From: Gilliamella sp. wkB7
GTDB lineage: Bacteria > Pseudomonadota > Gammaproteobacteria > Enterobacterales > Orbaceae
Reading direction: 5' to 3'
Assembly: GCF_001693435.1 (NCBI RefSeq)
Contig: NZ_CM004509.1
Span: 1,922,001-1,986,000 of the forward strand
DNA length: 64,000 nucleotides
Shown: piece after piece, positions 20,930 to 30,850 of the stretch
How positions within the stretch are numbered: the first letter of the stretch is position 1
How the letters are laid out: each line of letters starts with the position of its first letter
Program-made: the position numbers and the translations under genes
Notes under the pieces: model-generated
Databases searched by the model: none
What the model was told of the DNA's origin: nothing
The model's input: only the letters and a program-made list of their open reading frames with translations

Positions 20930-22159
20930 TTATGTAGATGATCTTCTACGAGGTGCACGTTTGAAAGTTTTTGGCATGGGTAAATCAACTAATAATGCAG
21001 ATGGATCATATTGGCTAACGGGAATAGTATGATCAATTGCTTTTTCAATTGCCGGTAAATTTTGAGAATAACGTTCACAAGCAAGTGAAATTGAGTAACC
21101 TTCAGCCCCTGCACGTCCTGTTCTTCCAATTCTATGACGATAGTCATCACAATCATCCGGCAGATCATAATTAAAAACATGTGTAACATCAGGAATATGT
21201 AAACCACGTGCGGCAACATCCGTTGCGACTAAAATATCTAGATCGCCACGAGTAAACTGTTCTAAAATTGACAAACGTTTTTTCTGAGCAATATCGCCGG
21301 TTAATAGCCCTACACGATGACCATCTGCAATTAAATGTCGCCATATTTTTTCACAGGCCACTTTAGTGTTAGCAAATACGATACAGCGATCGGGCCATTC
21401 TTCTTCAATAAGTGTTTGTAGCAGTGCAAGTTTATCTTCATTGGATGGAAAAAATAGCTCTTCTTTGATACGGTGACCAATTTTTTGCTCAGGCTCAACC
21501 TCAACATATTGTGGATTATTCATATGCTCAAAAGCTAATTCACGTACATTATGTGTTAATGTTGCTGAAAATAACATGGTCAATCGTTTTGAAGGAGGAG
21601 ACATATGTTTAAAAATCCAGCGGACATCACGTATAAACCCTAAGTCAAACATACGATCGGCTTCATCCAAAACGGCAACCTGAATTGCTTCTAAATTTAT
21701 ATAATTTTGTTTGGCATAGTCGATTAATCGCCCTGTGGTAGCAATTAAAATATCTACGCCAGCTGATAACATTTTTAATTGTTTATCATAGCCGTCACCG
21801 CCAAAAGCTAAACCTAATTTAAGACCTGTTTCTTCAGATAATACTTCTGCATCGTGATAAATTTGTACCACAAGCTCACGAGTTGGGGCTATAATGATCG
21901 CCCTAGGTTGGTTTGCTTTATGATCTGGTAACGGCTCATGATTTAATAAATGATTAAACGTTGAGGCCAAAAAAGCAATGGTTTTACCTGTTCCTGTCTG
22001 TCCTTGCCCAGCTATATCAACTCCATTTGTTGTTAACGGTAATGTTTGTTCTTGAATTGGCGTACAATAAGTAAAGCCTTTCTTATCAAGTGCTTTTATC
22101 ACTAGAGGATGTAATGGAAATTGACTAAAAGTTGTTTTGGTAAGATAAGATGGAATCAT
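20930..22159 (-). CDS. rhlB: DEAD-box RNA helicase RhlB
   Basis: ATP-dependent RNA helicase of the RNA degradosome, which unwinds structured mRNA for RNase E and PNPase. The 409-residue protein has all DEAD-box motifs: Q motif [26 protein letters not shown] in [16 protein letters not shown] in [13 protein letters not shown], and [10 protein letters not shown], with a short basic tail ([12 protein letters not shown]). [10 protein letters not shown] and [15 protein letters not shown] are signatures of RhlB as opposed to other family members. The ATG at 22159 gives the E. coli-like start; the frame extends to a TTG at 22183. It is divergent from trxA, with rho next, as in E. coli. Confidence 0.95.
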   Translation of the reverse strand: MIPSYLTKTTFSQFPLHPLVIKALDKKGFTYCTPIQEQTLPLTTNGVDIAGQGQTGTGKTIAFLASTFNHLLNHEPLPDHKANQPRAIIIAPTRELVVQIYHDAEVLSEETGLKLGLAFGGDGYDKQLKMLSAGVDILIATTGRLIDYAKQNYINLEAIQVAVLDEADRMFDLGFIRDVRWIFKHMSPPSKRLTMLFSATLTHNVRELAFEHMNNPQYVEVEPEQKIGHRIKEELFFPSNEDKLALLQTLIEEEWPDRCIVFANTKVACEKIWRHLIADGHRVGLLTGDIAQKKRLSILEQFTRGDLDILVATDVAARGLHIPDVTHVFNYDLPDDCDDYRHRIGRTGRAGAEGYSISLACERYSQNLPAIEKAIDHTIPVSQYDPSALLVDLPMPKTFKRAPRRRSST

Positions 22160-22313
22160 TGTGGTTTCAAATGTAATTATCAATATTTGAGAATTATAGC
22201 ATATTAGTCATACAGACATCACTAATAATTATGTCCTATTATACTAATTACTAGTGGAAAAACAGAAAATTTATTAATATTATAAATATAAATATTTATT
22301 GGGGGATAAACAA

Positions 22314-22640
22314 ATGAGTAATAATATTGTTTCACTTTCTGAGGCGACATTTGACAAACAAATCAATGATGCTGAAAAACCAGTATTGATTGATTTCTGG
22401 GCTGAATGGTGTGGACCTTGTAAAATGATTGCGCCAATTTTAGAAGAAGTTGCACAAGAATACGCTAATAAAGTGCTTTTTGCTAAAGTAAATATTGAGG
22501 AAAATCCTAATATAGCCCCTAAATTTAATATACGTGGAATCCCTACACTATTGATTTTCAAACATGGTAAAGTTGTTGCAACGCAAGTGGGAGCCTTATC
22601 TAAAGCACAGCTTAAAAGCTTTATTGATGAGCAACTTTAA
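22314..22640 (+). CDS. trxA: Thioredoxin 1
   Basis: Small cytoplasmic dithiol protein that reduces disulphides in ribonucleotide reductase, PAPS reductase and other enzymes. The 108 residues contain the active site WCGPCK (about residues 32-37) and the conserved cis-proline in RGIPTLL. The ATG at 22314 is chosen because a strong GGGGGA lies seven bases upstream and the protein then matches the 109-residue E. coli form. It sits between divergent rhlB and rho, and a perfect 16-bp terminator hairpin follows, so it is transcribed apart from rho. Confidence 0.97.
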   Translation: MSNNIVSLSEATFDKQINDAEKPVLIDFWAEWCGPCKMIAPILEEVAQEYANKVLFAKVNIEENPNIAPKFNIRGIPTLLIFKHGKVVATQVGALSKAQLKSFIDEQL

Positions 22641-22660
22641 TTGTGTTAAATAGTTATTAC

Positions 22661-22696
22661 AAAAAATAAGAGTAATGAAAATTACTCTTATTTTTT
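22661..22696. terminator. Terminator after trxA with a 16-bp perfect stem
   Basis: AAAAAATAAGAGTAAT (22661-22676) pairs perfectly with 22681-22696 around a GAAA tetraloop, and the right arm ends in a T run. This is a textbook rho-independent terminator, 20 bases after the trxA stop. Confidence 0.92.
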
Positions 22697-22985
22697 ATTT
22701 TAAATAAATATATCTCTATACATAAACTATAATTAAGTATAGACATAGTACCTTTTTTAGTGTACATTGCTAACCTCTTACAAGAACTCCTTTCTGCAAT
22801 CCATTGTTTTTATTGATTAAGTGGGTAAATAGTTTATATCTAAACGTATATTATCATAAGAAATTAATAATTGATTACGTTTGTTTATTGCCAGAAAGAG
22901 GTTTTTATAAGTAAATTAAAAAAATATACAAAAAATAGCGGTAATTGCAAACATATCAATTTTATCCTCAAGAATTTTTAAAATT
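22697..22985 (+). other. rho leader region
   Basis: Nearly 290 bases lie between the trxA terminator and rho. In E. coli this region encodes the short RhoL peptide and an attenuator for rho. I could not find a comparable leader peptide here: ATG and GTG codons run quickly into stops. A GCCAGAAAGAGG segment (22889-22901) precedes a T run but forms no strong hairpin. The promoter of rho must lie here. Confidence 0.5.
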
Positions 22986-24248
22986 ATGAATTTAACTGAA
23001 TTAAAAAACACTTCTGTCTCCGAGCTTGTAACGCTTGGCGAAAAAACAATGGGTCTTGAAAATCTTGCTCGTCTTAGAAAACAAGACATTATTTTTGCAA
23101 TTTTAAAGCAGCATGCTAAAAGTGGTGAAGATATTTTTGGCGATGGCGTACTTGAAATTTTGCAAGATGGGTTTGGTTTCTTACGTTCTGCCGATAGTTC
23201 ATATTTAGCTGGACCTGACGATATTTATGTATCACCAAGCCAAATTAGGCGATTTAATTTAAGAACAGGTGATACAATTGCTGGTAAAATCAGACCACCA
23301 AAAGAAGGCGAACGTTATTTTGCTTTACTTAAAGTTAACGAAGTTAATCATGATAAACCTGAAGATGCTCGCAATAAAATCCTCTTTGAAAACTTAACCC
23401 CACTTCATCCAAACTCTCGATTACGTATGGAACGCGGTAATGGTTCTACTGAAGATATTACTGCTAGAGTACTTGATTTAGCTTCACCGATTGGTAAAGG
23501 TCAACGTGGTTTGATTGTCGCACCTCCAAAAGCTGGTAAAACCATGCTTCTGCAAAATATTGCACAAAGTTTGGCTGTAAACCATCCTGAGTGTGAACTT
23601 GTGGTATTGATGATTGATGAACGTCCAGAAGAAGTCACTGAAATGCAACGTTTAGTAAAAGGTGAAGTAGTTGCATCAACTTTTGATGAGCCTGCTGCAA
23701 GGCATGTTCAGGTTGCTGAAATGGTTATTGAACGGGCTAAACGTTTAGTAGAACATAAAAAAGATGTCATTATTTTGCTCGATTCGATTACCCGCCTAGC
23801 TCGAGCCTATAATACGGTTGTTCCATCATCAGGTAAAGTATTAACTGGTGGTGTAGATGCAAATGCATTACATCGACCAAAACGTTTTTTTGGTGCTGCG
23901 CGTAATGTAGAAGAAGGTGGTAGTTTAACTATTATTGCAACTGCACTGATTGATACTGGTTCAAAAATGGATGAAGTTATTTACGAAGAGTTTAAAGGTA
24001 CTGGTAATATGGAGGTACATTTATCTCGTAAAATTGCAGAGCGACGTGTATTCCCTGCAATTGACTTTAATCGTTCTGGTACACGTAAAGAAGATTTAAT
24101 GACTTCACCAGATGAATTACAGAAAATGTGGATTTTGCGCAAAATTCTTAACCCAATGGGTGAAATCGACGCGATGGAATTTTTAATTGATAAACTTGCC
24201 ATGACTAAAACGAATGATGAGTTTTTTGAAATGATGAAGCGTTCATGA
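22986..24248 (+). CDS. rho: Transcription termination factor Rho
   Basis: Hexameric RNA-dependent ATPase that terminates transcription of untranslated RNA. The 420-residue protein is almost collinear with E. coli Rho (419): N-terminal RNA-binding fold with [20 protein letters not shown] and the primary RNA site around [17 protein letters not shown], then the RecA-like motor with Walker [12 protein letters not shown], Walker [14 protein letters not shown], the Q-loop and the R-loop near [15 protein letters not shown]. The ATG has only a weak AAGAAT upstream, which fits autoregulated rather than strong expression. A terminator hairpin follows. Confidence 0.98.
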   Translation: MNLTELKNTSVSELVTLGEKTMGLENLARLRKQDIIFAILKQHAKSGEDIFGDGVLEILQDGFGFLRSADSSYLAGPDDIYVSPSQIRRFNLRTGDTIAGKIRPPKEGERYFALLKVNEVNHDKPEDARNKILFENLTPLHPNSRLRMERGNGSTEDITARVLDLASPIGKGQRGLIVAPPKAGKTMLLQNIAQSLAVNHPECELVVLMIDERPEEVTEMQRLVKGEVVASTFDEPAARHVQVAEMVIERAKRLVEHKKDVIILLDSITRLARAYNTVVPSSGKVLTGGVDANALHRPKRFFGAARNVEEGGSLTIIATALIDTGSKMDEVIYEEFKGTGNMEVHLSRKIAERRVFPAIDFNRSGTRKEDLMTSPDELQKMWILRKILNPMGEIDAMEFLIDKLAMTKTNDEFFEMMKRS

Positions 24249-24284
24249 TTTGCGTAATGAGTACTAAATATCATTAAAGTTGCT

Positions 24285-24318
24285 AAAAAAGCCGTATTAT
24301 ATCTGATACGGTTTTTTT
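24285..24318 (+). terminator. Rho-independent terminator after rho
   Basis: An A run, CCGTAT (24292-24297) and ATACGG (24306-24311), then seven T. The stem is lengthened by the pairing of the A and T runs. Confidence 0.85.
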
Positions 24319-24422
24319 GTGGAAAAATATAGCGTAATTTATAAAACTTAAATAAGTTTTAGGTATTGTTAAAAAGCCTTAGTGTTTAAGGTTATATATA
24401 GATTTAATATAGGAGCCAAATC

Positions 24423-25838
24423 ATGTCTAAACAACAAATCGGTGTTATTGGAATGGCAGTTATGGGGCGCAATCTTGCTCTCAATATTGAAAGTCGTGGA
24501 TTTTCTGTTGCTATCTATAATCGTTCTAAAGATAAAACAGAACAAGTAATGGCGGAGCATTCTGATAAGCAATTGGTTCCTTACTTCACTATTGAAGATT
24601 TTGTAAATTCATTAGAAAAACCTCGCCGTATCCTTATTATGGTTCAAGCAGGTAAAGGAACAGATGCCGTTATTAATGAGTTACGTCCACTATTAGATAA
24701 AGGTGATATTATTATTGATGGCGGAAATGCGTATTTTGAAGATACCATTCGCCGAAATAAAATGCTTTCCGATGAAGGTTTTAACTTTATTGGGGCCGGT
24801 GTTTCTGGTGGTGAAGAAGGTGCGTTAAAAGGTCCTTCAATTATGCCTGGGGGTCAAAAAGAAGCATATGCATTAGTTGCGCCCATATTAGAAAAAATAG
24901 CCGCTAAAGCTAATGGTGAACCATGTGTTGCTTATATTGGTCCAAATGGTGCAGGTCATTATGTTAAAATGGCGCATAATGGTATTGAATATGGTGATAT
25001 GCAGCTTATAGCTGAAAGTTATTCAGTTTTAAAACATGTTGTAGGTCTAACTAATGATGAATTAGCTAATGTTTTTTCTGACTGGAATAAGGGTGAATTA
25101 AATAGCTATTTAATTGAGATTACGGCTGATATTTTTAAATTTAAAGATGAAGATGGCAAATATCTTGTTGATGTGATTTTAGATGCCGCTGGTAATAAAG
25201 GTACCGGTAAATGGACGAGTCAAAGTGCTTTAGATCTTGGCGAACCTTTATCATTGATAACTGAATCGGTGTTTGCTCGTTATCTTTCTGCAATTAAAGA
25301 TCAACGTGTGGCTGCATCAAAAGTATTAAAAGGGCCTAAACAAAATCCTTATGCTGGTGACAAGAAAGAGTTGATTGAAAAAGTGCGTAAAGCATTGTAT
25401 ATGGGTAAAATTATCTCTTATGCACAAGGGTTTGCACAGTTAAAAGCTGCTTCTCATAAATATCAATGGAATTTAAATTATGGAGAAATAGCCAAAATCT
25501 TTAGGGCTGGATGTATTATTCGTGCACAATTCTTGCAAAAAATTACAGATGCCTATGCAGATAATAATGAGATTGATAATTTGTTATTAGCACCTTATTT
25601 CAATCAAACTGTCGAAGTTTATCAACAGTCATTGCGTGATGTAATCTCGTTAGCTATCCAACAAGGTATTGCTGTGCCAACGCTTTCAGCAGCTATAGCC
25701 TATTATGATAGTTATCGTTCTGCTGTATTACCAGCTAATTTAATTCAAGCACAGCGAGATTATTTTGGTGCTCATACTTATCAACGTATCGATAAAGAGG
25801 GTGTTTTCCATACTGATTGGTTAAACATTGAATCATAA
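24423..25838 (+). CDS. gnd: 6-phosphogluconate dehydrogenase, decarboxylating
   Basis: Oxidative pentose phosphate pathway enzyme that turns 6-phosphogluconate into ribulose 5-phosphate, CO2 and NADPH. The 471 residues follow E. coli Gnd (468). The Rossmann domain starts [21 protein letters not shown], the NADP-selecting NRSKDKT loop follows, then GVSGGEEGA, the catalytic Lys/Asn segment [17 protein letters not shown], the all-helical domain with [16 protein letters not shown], and the tail [27 protein letters not shown] precedes the ATG. It is a single gene with a strong terminator. Here it is not next to O-antigen genes, as it is in E. coli. Confidence 0.98.
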   Translation: MSKQQIGVIGMAVMGRNLALNIESRGFSVAIYNRSKDKTEQVMAEHSDKQLVPYFTIEDFVNSLEKPRRILIMVQAGKGTDAVINELRPLLDKGDIIIDGGNAYFEDTIRRNKMLSDEGFNFIGAGVSGGEEGALKGPSIMPGGQKEAYALVAPILEKIAAKANGEPCVAYIGPNGAGHYVKMAHNGIEYGDMQLIAESYSVLKHVVGLTNDELANVFSDWNKGELNSYLIEITADIFKFKDEDGKYLVDVILDAAGNKGTGKWTSQSALDLGEPLSLITESVFARYLSAIKDQRVAASKVLKGPKQNPYAGDKKELIEKVRKALYMGKIISYAQGFAQLKAASHKYQWNLNYGEIAKIFRAGCIIRAQFLQKITDAYADNNEIDNLLLAPYFNQTVEVYQQSLRDVISLAIQQGIAVPTLSAAIAYYDSYRSAVLPANLIQAQRDYFGAHTYQRIDKEGVFHTDWLNIES

Positions 25839-25866
25839 TTATTTTTAATTTAAGCAATAATTTTTG

Positions 25867-25901
25867 TTATAAGAGTGTAAGATTGCCTTACACTCTTATA
25901 A
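25867..25901. terminator. Terminator after gnd with a 15-bp perfect stem
   Basis: TTATAAGAGTGTAAG (25867-25881) pairs exactly with 25887-25901 around a five-base loop, and T-rich sequence follows. Confidence 0.88.
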
Positions 25902-26020
25902 TAATTGTTTTCTTATCATCCAATAAATTCATTCGAATTTTTTAAGCTACCTATAAAAAGGCTTGTAGTACTTGATCTTTGCTTTGTCAAGCAATTTTAT
26001 TTACTAAAAAATCTGGAAAA

Positions 26021-26067
26021 ACACAATATATGGTGTATAATTCAATTATATTTACTATATGTAGTAT
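26021..26067 (+). promoter_or_regulatory. Tandem NrdR boxes upstream of nrdD
   Basis: ACACAATATATGGTGT at 26021-26036 matches 15 of 16 positions of the NrdR box consensus ACACWATATATWGTGT. A weaker copy (12 of 16) lies at 26052-26067. The centres are 31 bp apart, the usual NrdR pair spacing of about three helical turns. NrdR represses ribonucleotide reductase operons when dATP is plentiful. Confidence 0.8.
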
Positions 26068-26169
26068 CATCTAAGCAATGTGAAAATTCCGGTCTATATC
26101 AAATAAAGTCTAATATTCTAATAAAAAAATCAATTGTTTTAATCATTACAATGAACATGAGTATTAATA

Positions 26170-26183
26170 TTGATATAAATCCT
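26170..26183 (+). promoter_or_regulatory. Possible FNR site upstream of nrdD
   Basis: TTGAT-ATAA-ATCCT matches 8 of 10 positions of the FNR consensus TTGAT-N4-ATCAA, 41 bases before nrdD. FNR activates nrdDG in E. coli under anaerobiosis, so the site is plausible, but it is close to chance in AT-rich DNA. Confidence 0.3.
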
Positions 26184-26223
26184 ATGCTAACTACTATTTA
26201 TTAATGAATGTTGAGGAGTATAT

Positions 26224-28359
26224 ATGCCTGTAGTAATTAAACGTGATGGTTGCCAGACCGCATTTAATGAAGGTCGAATCAGAGATGCTATCGTTAAAGC
26301 AGCAGTTGCTGCTAATGTTAATGATCCAGATTATTGTGCTGCTGTTGCCCAAGAGATTACTAATCAAATGGCTGAGCGTGAGAGTGTCGATATTAACGAA
26401 ATTCAAAACGCAGTTGAAAATCAGCTTATGTCAGGCCCTTATAAAAAGTTAGCAAGAACCTATATTGAGTATAGACATGATCGCGATCGAGAACGTGAAC
26501 AACGTAGTCGATTAACTCAGGATATTCGTGGTTTAATTGAACAAAGTAATGTTGCAATCTTAAATGAAAATGCTAATAAAGATAGTAAAGTTATTCCTAC
26601 ACAACGAGACTTGCTTGCGGGGATTGTGGCAAAGCATTACGCTAAACAATATCTATTACCTAAAGAAATTTCACGAGCCCATGATTGTGGTGAAATTCAT
26701 TATCATGATCTCGACTATGCACCATTTTTTCCAATGTTTAACTGTATGCTAATCGATTTAGATGGTATGTTAACAAATGGCTTCAAAATGGGGAATGCTG
26801 AAATTGAACCTCCAAAATCAATTGCGACGGCTACGGCAGTAACAGCGCAAATTATTGCTCAAGTTGCTAGTCATATTTATGGTGGAACAACTATAAATCG
26901 TATTGATGAAATTTTAGCTAAATTTGTCACTATCAGTTATCAAAAACATAAACAAGTAGCAGAAGAATGGAATATTTCAAATCCAGAAGCTTATGCTGAG
27001 AGTCGTACTCAAAAAGAGTGTTATGATGCTTTTCAATCTTTAGAATATGAGGTCAATACTTTACATACTGCTAATGGTCAAACTCCATTTGTTACTTTTG
27101 GCTTTGGTCTAGGGACAAGCTGGGAGTCACGCTTAATTCAAGAGTCAATTCTTAAAGTTCGTATAAAAGGTTTAGGTAAAAATCATAAAACGGCTGTTTT
27201 TCCAAAATTAGTTTTTGCAATTAAAGATGGAATTAATCATAAACCAAACGATGTAAATTATGATATTAAGCAACTTGCATTAGAGTGCGCAAGCAAACGT
27301 ATGTACCCAGATATATTAAATTACGATAAAGTCGTTGAAGTCACTGGTTCATTCAAAACACCAATGGGATGTCGAAGTTTTTTAGGCGTTTATGAAGAAG
27401 ATGGTCATAAAATTCATGACGGTCGTAATAATTTAGGCGTAATTAGTTTAAATCTTCCACGTATTGCAATTGAAGCACATGGCGATGAATCGCAGTTTTG
27501 GAAAATTTTAGATAAACGTTTAGCTCTATGTAAAAAAGCCTTAATGACACGTATTGCTCGTTTAGAAGGGGTTAAAGCCCGTGTAGCACCTATTTTATAT
27601 ATGGAAGGCGCTTGTGGTGTGCGACTAAAAGAAGATGATAGCGTGTCTGAAATATTCAAAAATGGTCGTGCATCTATTTCATTAGGCTATATAGGTATTC
27701 ATGAAACTCTAAATGCACTTTATGGTAATCAAACTCACCCATTTGATAATGAAACTTTACGTCAAAAAGGTATTGCCATTGTTGAACATTTACGTAAAGC
27801 TGTAGAACAATGGAAAGATGAGACTGGTTATGGTTTTAGCTTGTACAGTACACCAAGCGAAAATTTGTGTGATCGTTTCTGTAGACTTGATACTGCTGAG
27901 TTTGGCATCATTTCTGGTGTCACTGATAAAGGTTATTATACAAACAGTTTTCATCTTGATGTTGAGAAAAAAGTTAATCCATATGAAAAAATTGAGTTTG
28001 AGAAAGCTTATCCACCAGTAGCAAGTGGCGGATTTATCTGTTATGGAGAATATCCTAATATGATAAATAATATTAAAGCATTAGAAGATGTTTGGGACTA
28101 TAGCTATAGCCGAGTACCTTACTATGGTACTAATACACCAATTGATGAGTGTTATGAATGTGGTTATACGGGTGAATTTTCTTGTACCAGTAAAGGCTTT
28201 GTTTGCCCAAGCTGTGGTAATCATGATTCATCTAAAGTCTCAGTGACTCGTCGTGTTTGTGGTTACTTAGGTAGTCCTGATGCCCGTCCATTTAATGCTG
28301 GAAAACAAGAAGAAGTCAAACGTCGAGTTAAACATTTAAATAATGGTCAAATTGGTTAA
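26224..28359 (+). CDS. nrdD: Anaerobic ribonucleoside-triphosphate reductase
   Basis: Class III ribonucleotide reductase, making dNTPs from NTPs with formate and a glycyl radical when oxygen is absent. The 711 residues match E. coli NrdD (712). In order: an N-terminal ATP-cone (about residues 3-95, VIKRDGCQTAFNEGRI), the ten-stranded barrel with the catalytic Cys in MGCRSFLGV, a zinc site of two CxxC pairs (CYECGYTGEFSC...CPSCGNH), and the glycyl radical loop RRVCGYLGSPDARPFNAGKQ. An AGGAG sequence precedes the start. nrdG follows after 17 bases. NrdR boxes upstream and a possible FNR site suggest regulation by nucleotide supply and anoxia. Confidence 0.98.
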   Translation: MPVVIKRDGCQTAFNEGRIRDAIVKAAVAANVNDPDYCAAVAQEITNQMAERESVDINEIQNAVENQLMSGPYKKLARTYIEYRHDRDREREQRSRLTQDIRGLIEQSNVAILNENANKDSKVIPTQRDLLAGIVAKHYAKQYLLPKEISRAHDCGEIHYHDLDYAPFFPMFNCMLIDLDGMLTNGFKMGNAEIEPPKSIATATAVTAQIIAQVASHIYGGTTINRIDEILAKFVTISYQKHKQVAEEWNISNPEAYAESRTQKECYDAFQSLEYEVNTLHTANGQTPFVTFGFGLGTSWESRLIQESILKVRIKGLGKNHKTAVFPKLVFAIKDGINHKPNDVNYDIKQLALECASKRMYPDILNYDKVVEVTGSFKTPMGCRSFLGVYEEDGHKIHDGRNNLGVISLNLPRIAIEAHGDESQFWKILDKRLALCKKALMTRIARLEGVKARVAPILYMEGACGVRLKEDDSVSEIFKNGRASISLGYIGIHETLNALYGNQTHPFDNETLRQKGIAIVEHLRKAVEQWKDETGYGFSLYSTPSENLCDRFCRLDTAEFGIISGVTDKGYYTNSFHLDVEKKVNPYEKIEFEKAYPPVASGGFICYGEYPNMINNIKALEDVWDYSYSRVPYYGTNTPIDECYECGYTGEFSCTSKGFVCPSCGNHDSSKVSVTRRVCGYLGSPDARPFNAGKQEEVKRRVKHLNNGQIG

Positions 28360-28376
28360 TCATTGTTTTAAAAAAT

Positions 28377-28841
28377 ATGAATTATCATCGCTATTATCCT
28401 GTTGATGTTGTAAATGGCGAAGGAACCCGTTGTGTACTTTTTGTTGCTGGCTGTGAACATCAATGTCCGGGTTGTTATAACAAAAGTACATGGGGAGTTA
28501 ATTCAGGTTCGCCGTTTACACAATCACTTGAAGATCAAATCATTAAAGATTTACAAGATACAGAAATAAAACGTCAAGGATTATCGCTTTCTGGTGGTGA
28601 TCCTTTACATCCAAAAAATGTTCCAGCAATATTAAAACTTGTTAAACGTGTTAAATCTGAATGTGATAATAAAGATATTTGGCTATGGACTGGATATAAA
28701 CTTGGTGAATTAAGTACTGATCAACAAGAAGTTGTATCTTATATTGATGTGCTAATTGATGGTAAATTTGTCCGAGAACTTGCTGATCCTCGACTGTTAT
28801 GGCGAGGAAGTAGCAATCAAATCATTTACCGTTTTAAGTAA
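28377..28841 (+). CDS. nrdG: Anaerobic ribonucleotide reductase-activating protein
   Basis: Radical-SAM activase that uses a [4Fe-4S] cluster and S-adenosylmethionine to generate the glycyl radical on NrdD. The 154 residues carry the cluster motif CEHQCPGCYNKSTW (CxxxCxxC, residues about 26-33), the SAM-binding GGDPLHPKN and the family end IDGKFVRELADPRLLWRGSSNQ. It is the second gene of the nrdDG operon and its ribosome binding site is weak, which suggests coupled translation. It converges with can after ten bases. Confidence 0.97.
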   Translation: MNYHRYYPVDVVNGEGTRCVLFVAGCEHQCPGCYNKSTWGVNSGSPFTQSLEDQIIKDLQDTEIKRQGLSLSGGDPLHPKNVPAILKLVKRVKSECDNKDIWLWTGYKLGELSTDQQEVVSYIDVLIDGKFVRELADPRLLWRGSSNQIIYRFK

Positions 28842-28851
28842 AGCTTTAAAA

Positions 28852-29514
28852 TTATTGTTGTAATTTATGTAAATTTAAAAGATAGGAAATTGCTTCTCGA
28901 TAATTAATTTCGAGATTTTCACGACTAGATGATGTGATATGTAAATCAGTAATTTTGCCATTATCGATACCATAAACCCAGCCATGTAAATTCGCTCTTT
29001 GACCGCGTTGCCATGCTGATTGAATAATCGTTGAATGGCCTAAATTATAAACTTGTTCAATAACATTAAGCTCACACAAAATATCTAATCTGATATCTGG
29101 TGGAAACTCACCAATAAGAGAACTATTACGAAACCATAAATCACGAATATGCAGCAACCAGTTGTTAATTAATCCTATGTCGGGATTTTCAACCGCAGCT
29201 CTTATTCCACCACATCCTAAATGTCCACATACTATAATATCTTCTATTTTTAGCACATCAACGGCATATTGCACAACAGATAGACAATTTAGATCTGTAT
29301 GAATAACCAAATTACCGACATTTCGATGAACAAACAATTCACCGGGTTTCAGCTTAATTAATCTTTCAGCTGGAACTCGGCTATCTGAACAACCAATCCA
29401 TAAAAATTTTGGATTTTGTGCAATGGCAAGTTGTTTAAAAAATTCGGGATCTTCTTGCTCTATTTTTTCTGACCATTCGTGATTAAAACGGATTAAATCG
29501 TTAACATTAAACAT
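28852..29514 (-). CDS. can: Beta-class carbonic anhydrase
   Basis: Zinc enzyme that interconverts CO2 and bicarbonate in the cytoplasm and supplies bicarbonate to carboxylases. The 220 residues equal the length of E. coli Can. Zinc ligands and the Asp-Arg dyad are visible: [10 protein letters not shown] (Cys, Asp, Arg; about residues 42-51) and [12 protein letters not shown] (His, Cys; about 98-109). [10 protein letters not shown] and [11 protein letters not shown] are family signatures. AAGGAATAG precedes the start codon at 29514. It is a single gene on the minus strand. Confidence 0.96.
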   Translation of the reverse strand: MFNVNDLIRFNHEWSEKIEQEDPEFFKQLAIAQNPKFLWIGCSDSRVPAERLIKLKPGELFVHRNVGNLVIHTDLNCLSVVQYAVDVLKIEDIIVCGHLGCGGIRAAVENPDIGLINNWLLHIRDLWFRNSSLIGEFPPDIRLDILCELNVIEQVYNLGHSTIIQSAWQRGQRANLHGWVYGIDNGKITDLHITSSSRENLEINYREAISYLLNLHKLQQ

Positions 29515-29582
29515 TGTAACTATTCCTTGTATTATATATTTATTATTATTGAGTTATTTAACTGGTATAAATTCTATACTAA

Positions 29583-30641
29583 TTAATTCGTTTTTATATG
29601 TTGGATCTTACTTTTCATAATAATTTTTCGCCAAATTGGAGTAGTTAATATTTTGGCTTTAATAATTTTGCTATATAGTTTAAGACGTAATGGTATTGTT
29701 TTTTGATAATATCGCTTATTTGGTTTCGATTGACCATTGTTTAATATTTTGCTTAAAATCTCAGCGCTGTCAAGAGCGTAACTGATTCCTTCTAATGAAC
29801 TTGCACTTATAAATCCTGCTGCTTCACCTATTAAAAATATATTTTCATTGCCAGTATAAAAGTCACGGAAACGATTAGGATAGATAACTAAACATTTTTC
29901 AACTTTCACCGATTCGCCAAAGATAAAACCTTGTTGAGTTATTTTATGTTTTAATTGTTCAAAATGTTTATTGGCATTTTTTTTAGGAAATGCTCCGCCA
30001 AGTATAAAATAACCATCTTTAGACATACTCCAAGCATAGCAATTGGTTAATTGGTTATCAAAAATACAAGAATAAAAAGGATTTGAATGTTTTTCTGTAA
30101 ACCATTGTTGAATTGCTACATATTGTCTGATGGAATGATTTGGATAACGCATTCGTCTAACAACTGAATTTGCACCATCAGCCCCAATTACATATTGAGC
30201 AGTAACATTATGTTCTATTTGATTTTCATCGACATAAGTAATTTGATAACCATCAATGATTCTCCTTACTTCTTTACACAGAGTGTTATGTAAAATTGTA
30301 ACTGTGGTAGGAATAAGTGACTTTAGCCATAGATCAAACTTATGTCTATCAAAACTAATATAGCTACGTTGATAGTTACGGACTAATTTAGTTTGTAAAT
30401 CTATAGTTTTAACACTGAAAATTTGTGGATTGGTTAAAATATCAGTTGGAATATTTAATTTTTGTCTAATGAATGATTTTTGAGCATCATTTGCCAATAA
30501 TCCTCCACAAGGTTTATGAAAGCCTTTATCGCCAGTTTGATATTTTTTATCTAAAGCAATAATCTTAAAAGATGGGTTAAGTAAACGTGCTAACGTACTA
30601 CCTGCAGGGCCTAAGCCAATGATTGCAATATCGTAATCCAT
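29583..30641 (-). CDS. cbrA: FAD-binding protein CbrA
   Basis: Flavoprotein of the geranylgeranyl-reductase-like family; in E. coli CbrA is linked to colicin M resistance and CreBC control, and its reaction is not settled. The 352 residues keep the N-terminal FAD motif IAIIGLGPAGSTLARLL, the CGGLLANDAQKSFIRQ segment, the internal YVIGADGANSVVRR motif and the C-terminal flavin motif FLIGEAAGFISASSLEGISYALDSA. Similarity to E. coli CbrA runs over the full length (354 there). The start ATG at 30641 fits the family. No related gene is next to it; a long gap upstream holds a short dispersed repeat. Confidence 0.9.
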   Translation of the reverse strand: MDYDIAIIGLGPAGSTLARLLNPSFKIIALDKKYQTGDKGFHKPCGGLLANDAQKSFIRQKLNIPTDILTNPQIFSVKTIDLQTKLVRNYQRSYISFDRHKFDLWLKSLIPTTVTILHNTLCKEVRRIIDGYQITYVDENQIEHNVTAQYVIGADGANSVVRRMRYPNHSIRQYVAIQQWFTEKHSNPFYSCIFDNQLTNCYAWSMSKDGYFILGGAFPKKNANKHFEQLKHKITQQGFIFGESVKVEKCLVIYPNRFRDFYTGNENIFLIGEAAGFISASSLEGISYALDSAEILSKILNNGQSKPNKRYYQKTIPLRLKLYSKIIKAKILTTPIWRKIIMKSKIQHIKTN

Positions 30642-30743
30642 ATTATTATATTACTTACTCAATAAATTTAAAAAAGCTTGTCATATTATCATATATAAAA
30701 TAAAAAGTGACTATTATGGTTATACTCTTGTTAATTTAGATTT

Positions 30744-30785
30744 TTGTAAAGATCTTTCAGGTTAACTATACGTTTGAGTATAAAA
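30744..30785 (+). repeat. Dispersed 42-base intergenic repeat, copy 1
   Basis: This segment matches 35 of 42 bases of 47157-47198 without gaps. Shared blocks are TTGTAAAGA, TTTCAGG and TACGTTTGAGTATAAAA, with the differences clustered between the blocks. It lies in the 209-base gap between cbrA and yjiA. Confidence 0.55.
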
Positions 30786-30850
30786 ATAGATGGTCAAATC
30801 ACCAATAAAATAGAAATTATTTTTTTATTGTGTTAAACATGTTCTAATTT

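Noticed and set aside
22697..22985. RhoL-type leader peptide
   Set aside because: ATG and GTG codons here run into stops within a few codons and none has a ribosome binding site.
25905..26204. Open frame of 99 codons between gnd and nrdD
   Set aside because: It lies in the AT-rich control region that carries the NrdR boxes, has no ribosome binding site, and its composition (Ile, Leu, Tyr, Lys runs) looks like translated intergenic DNA.
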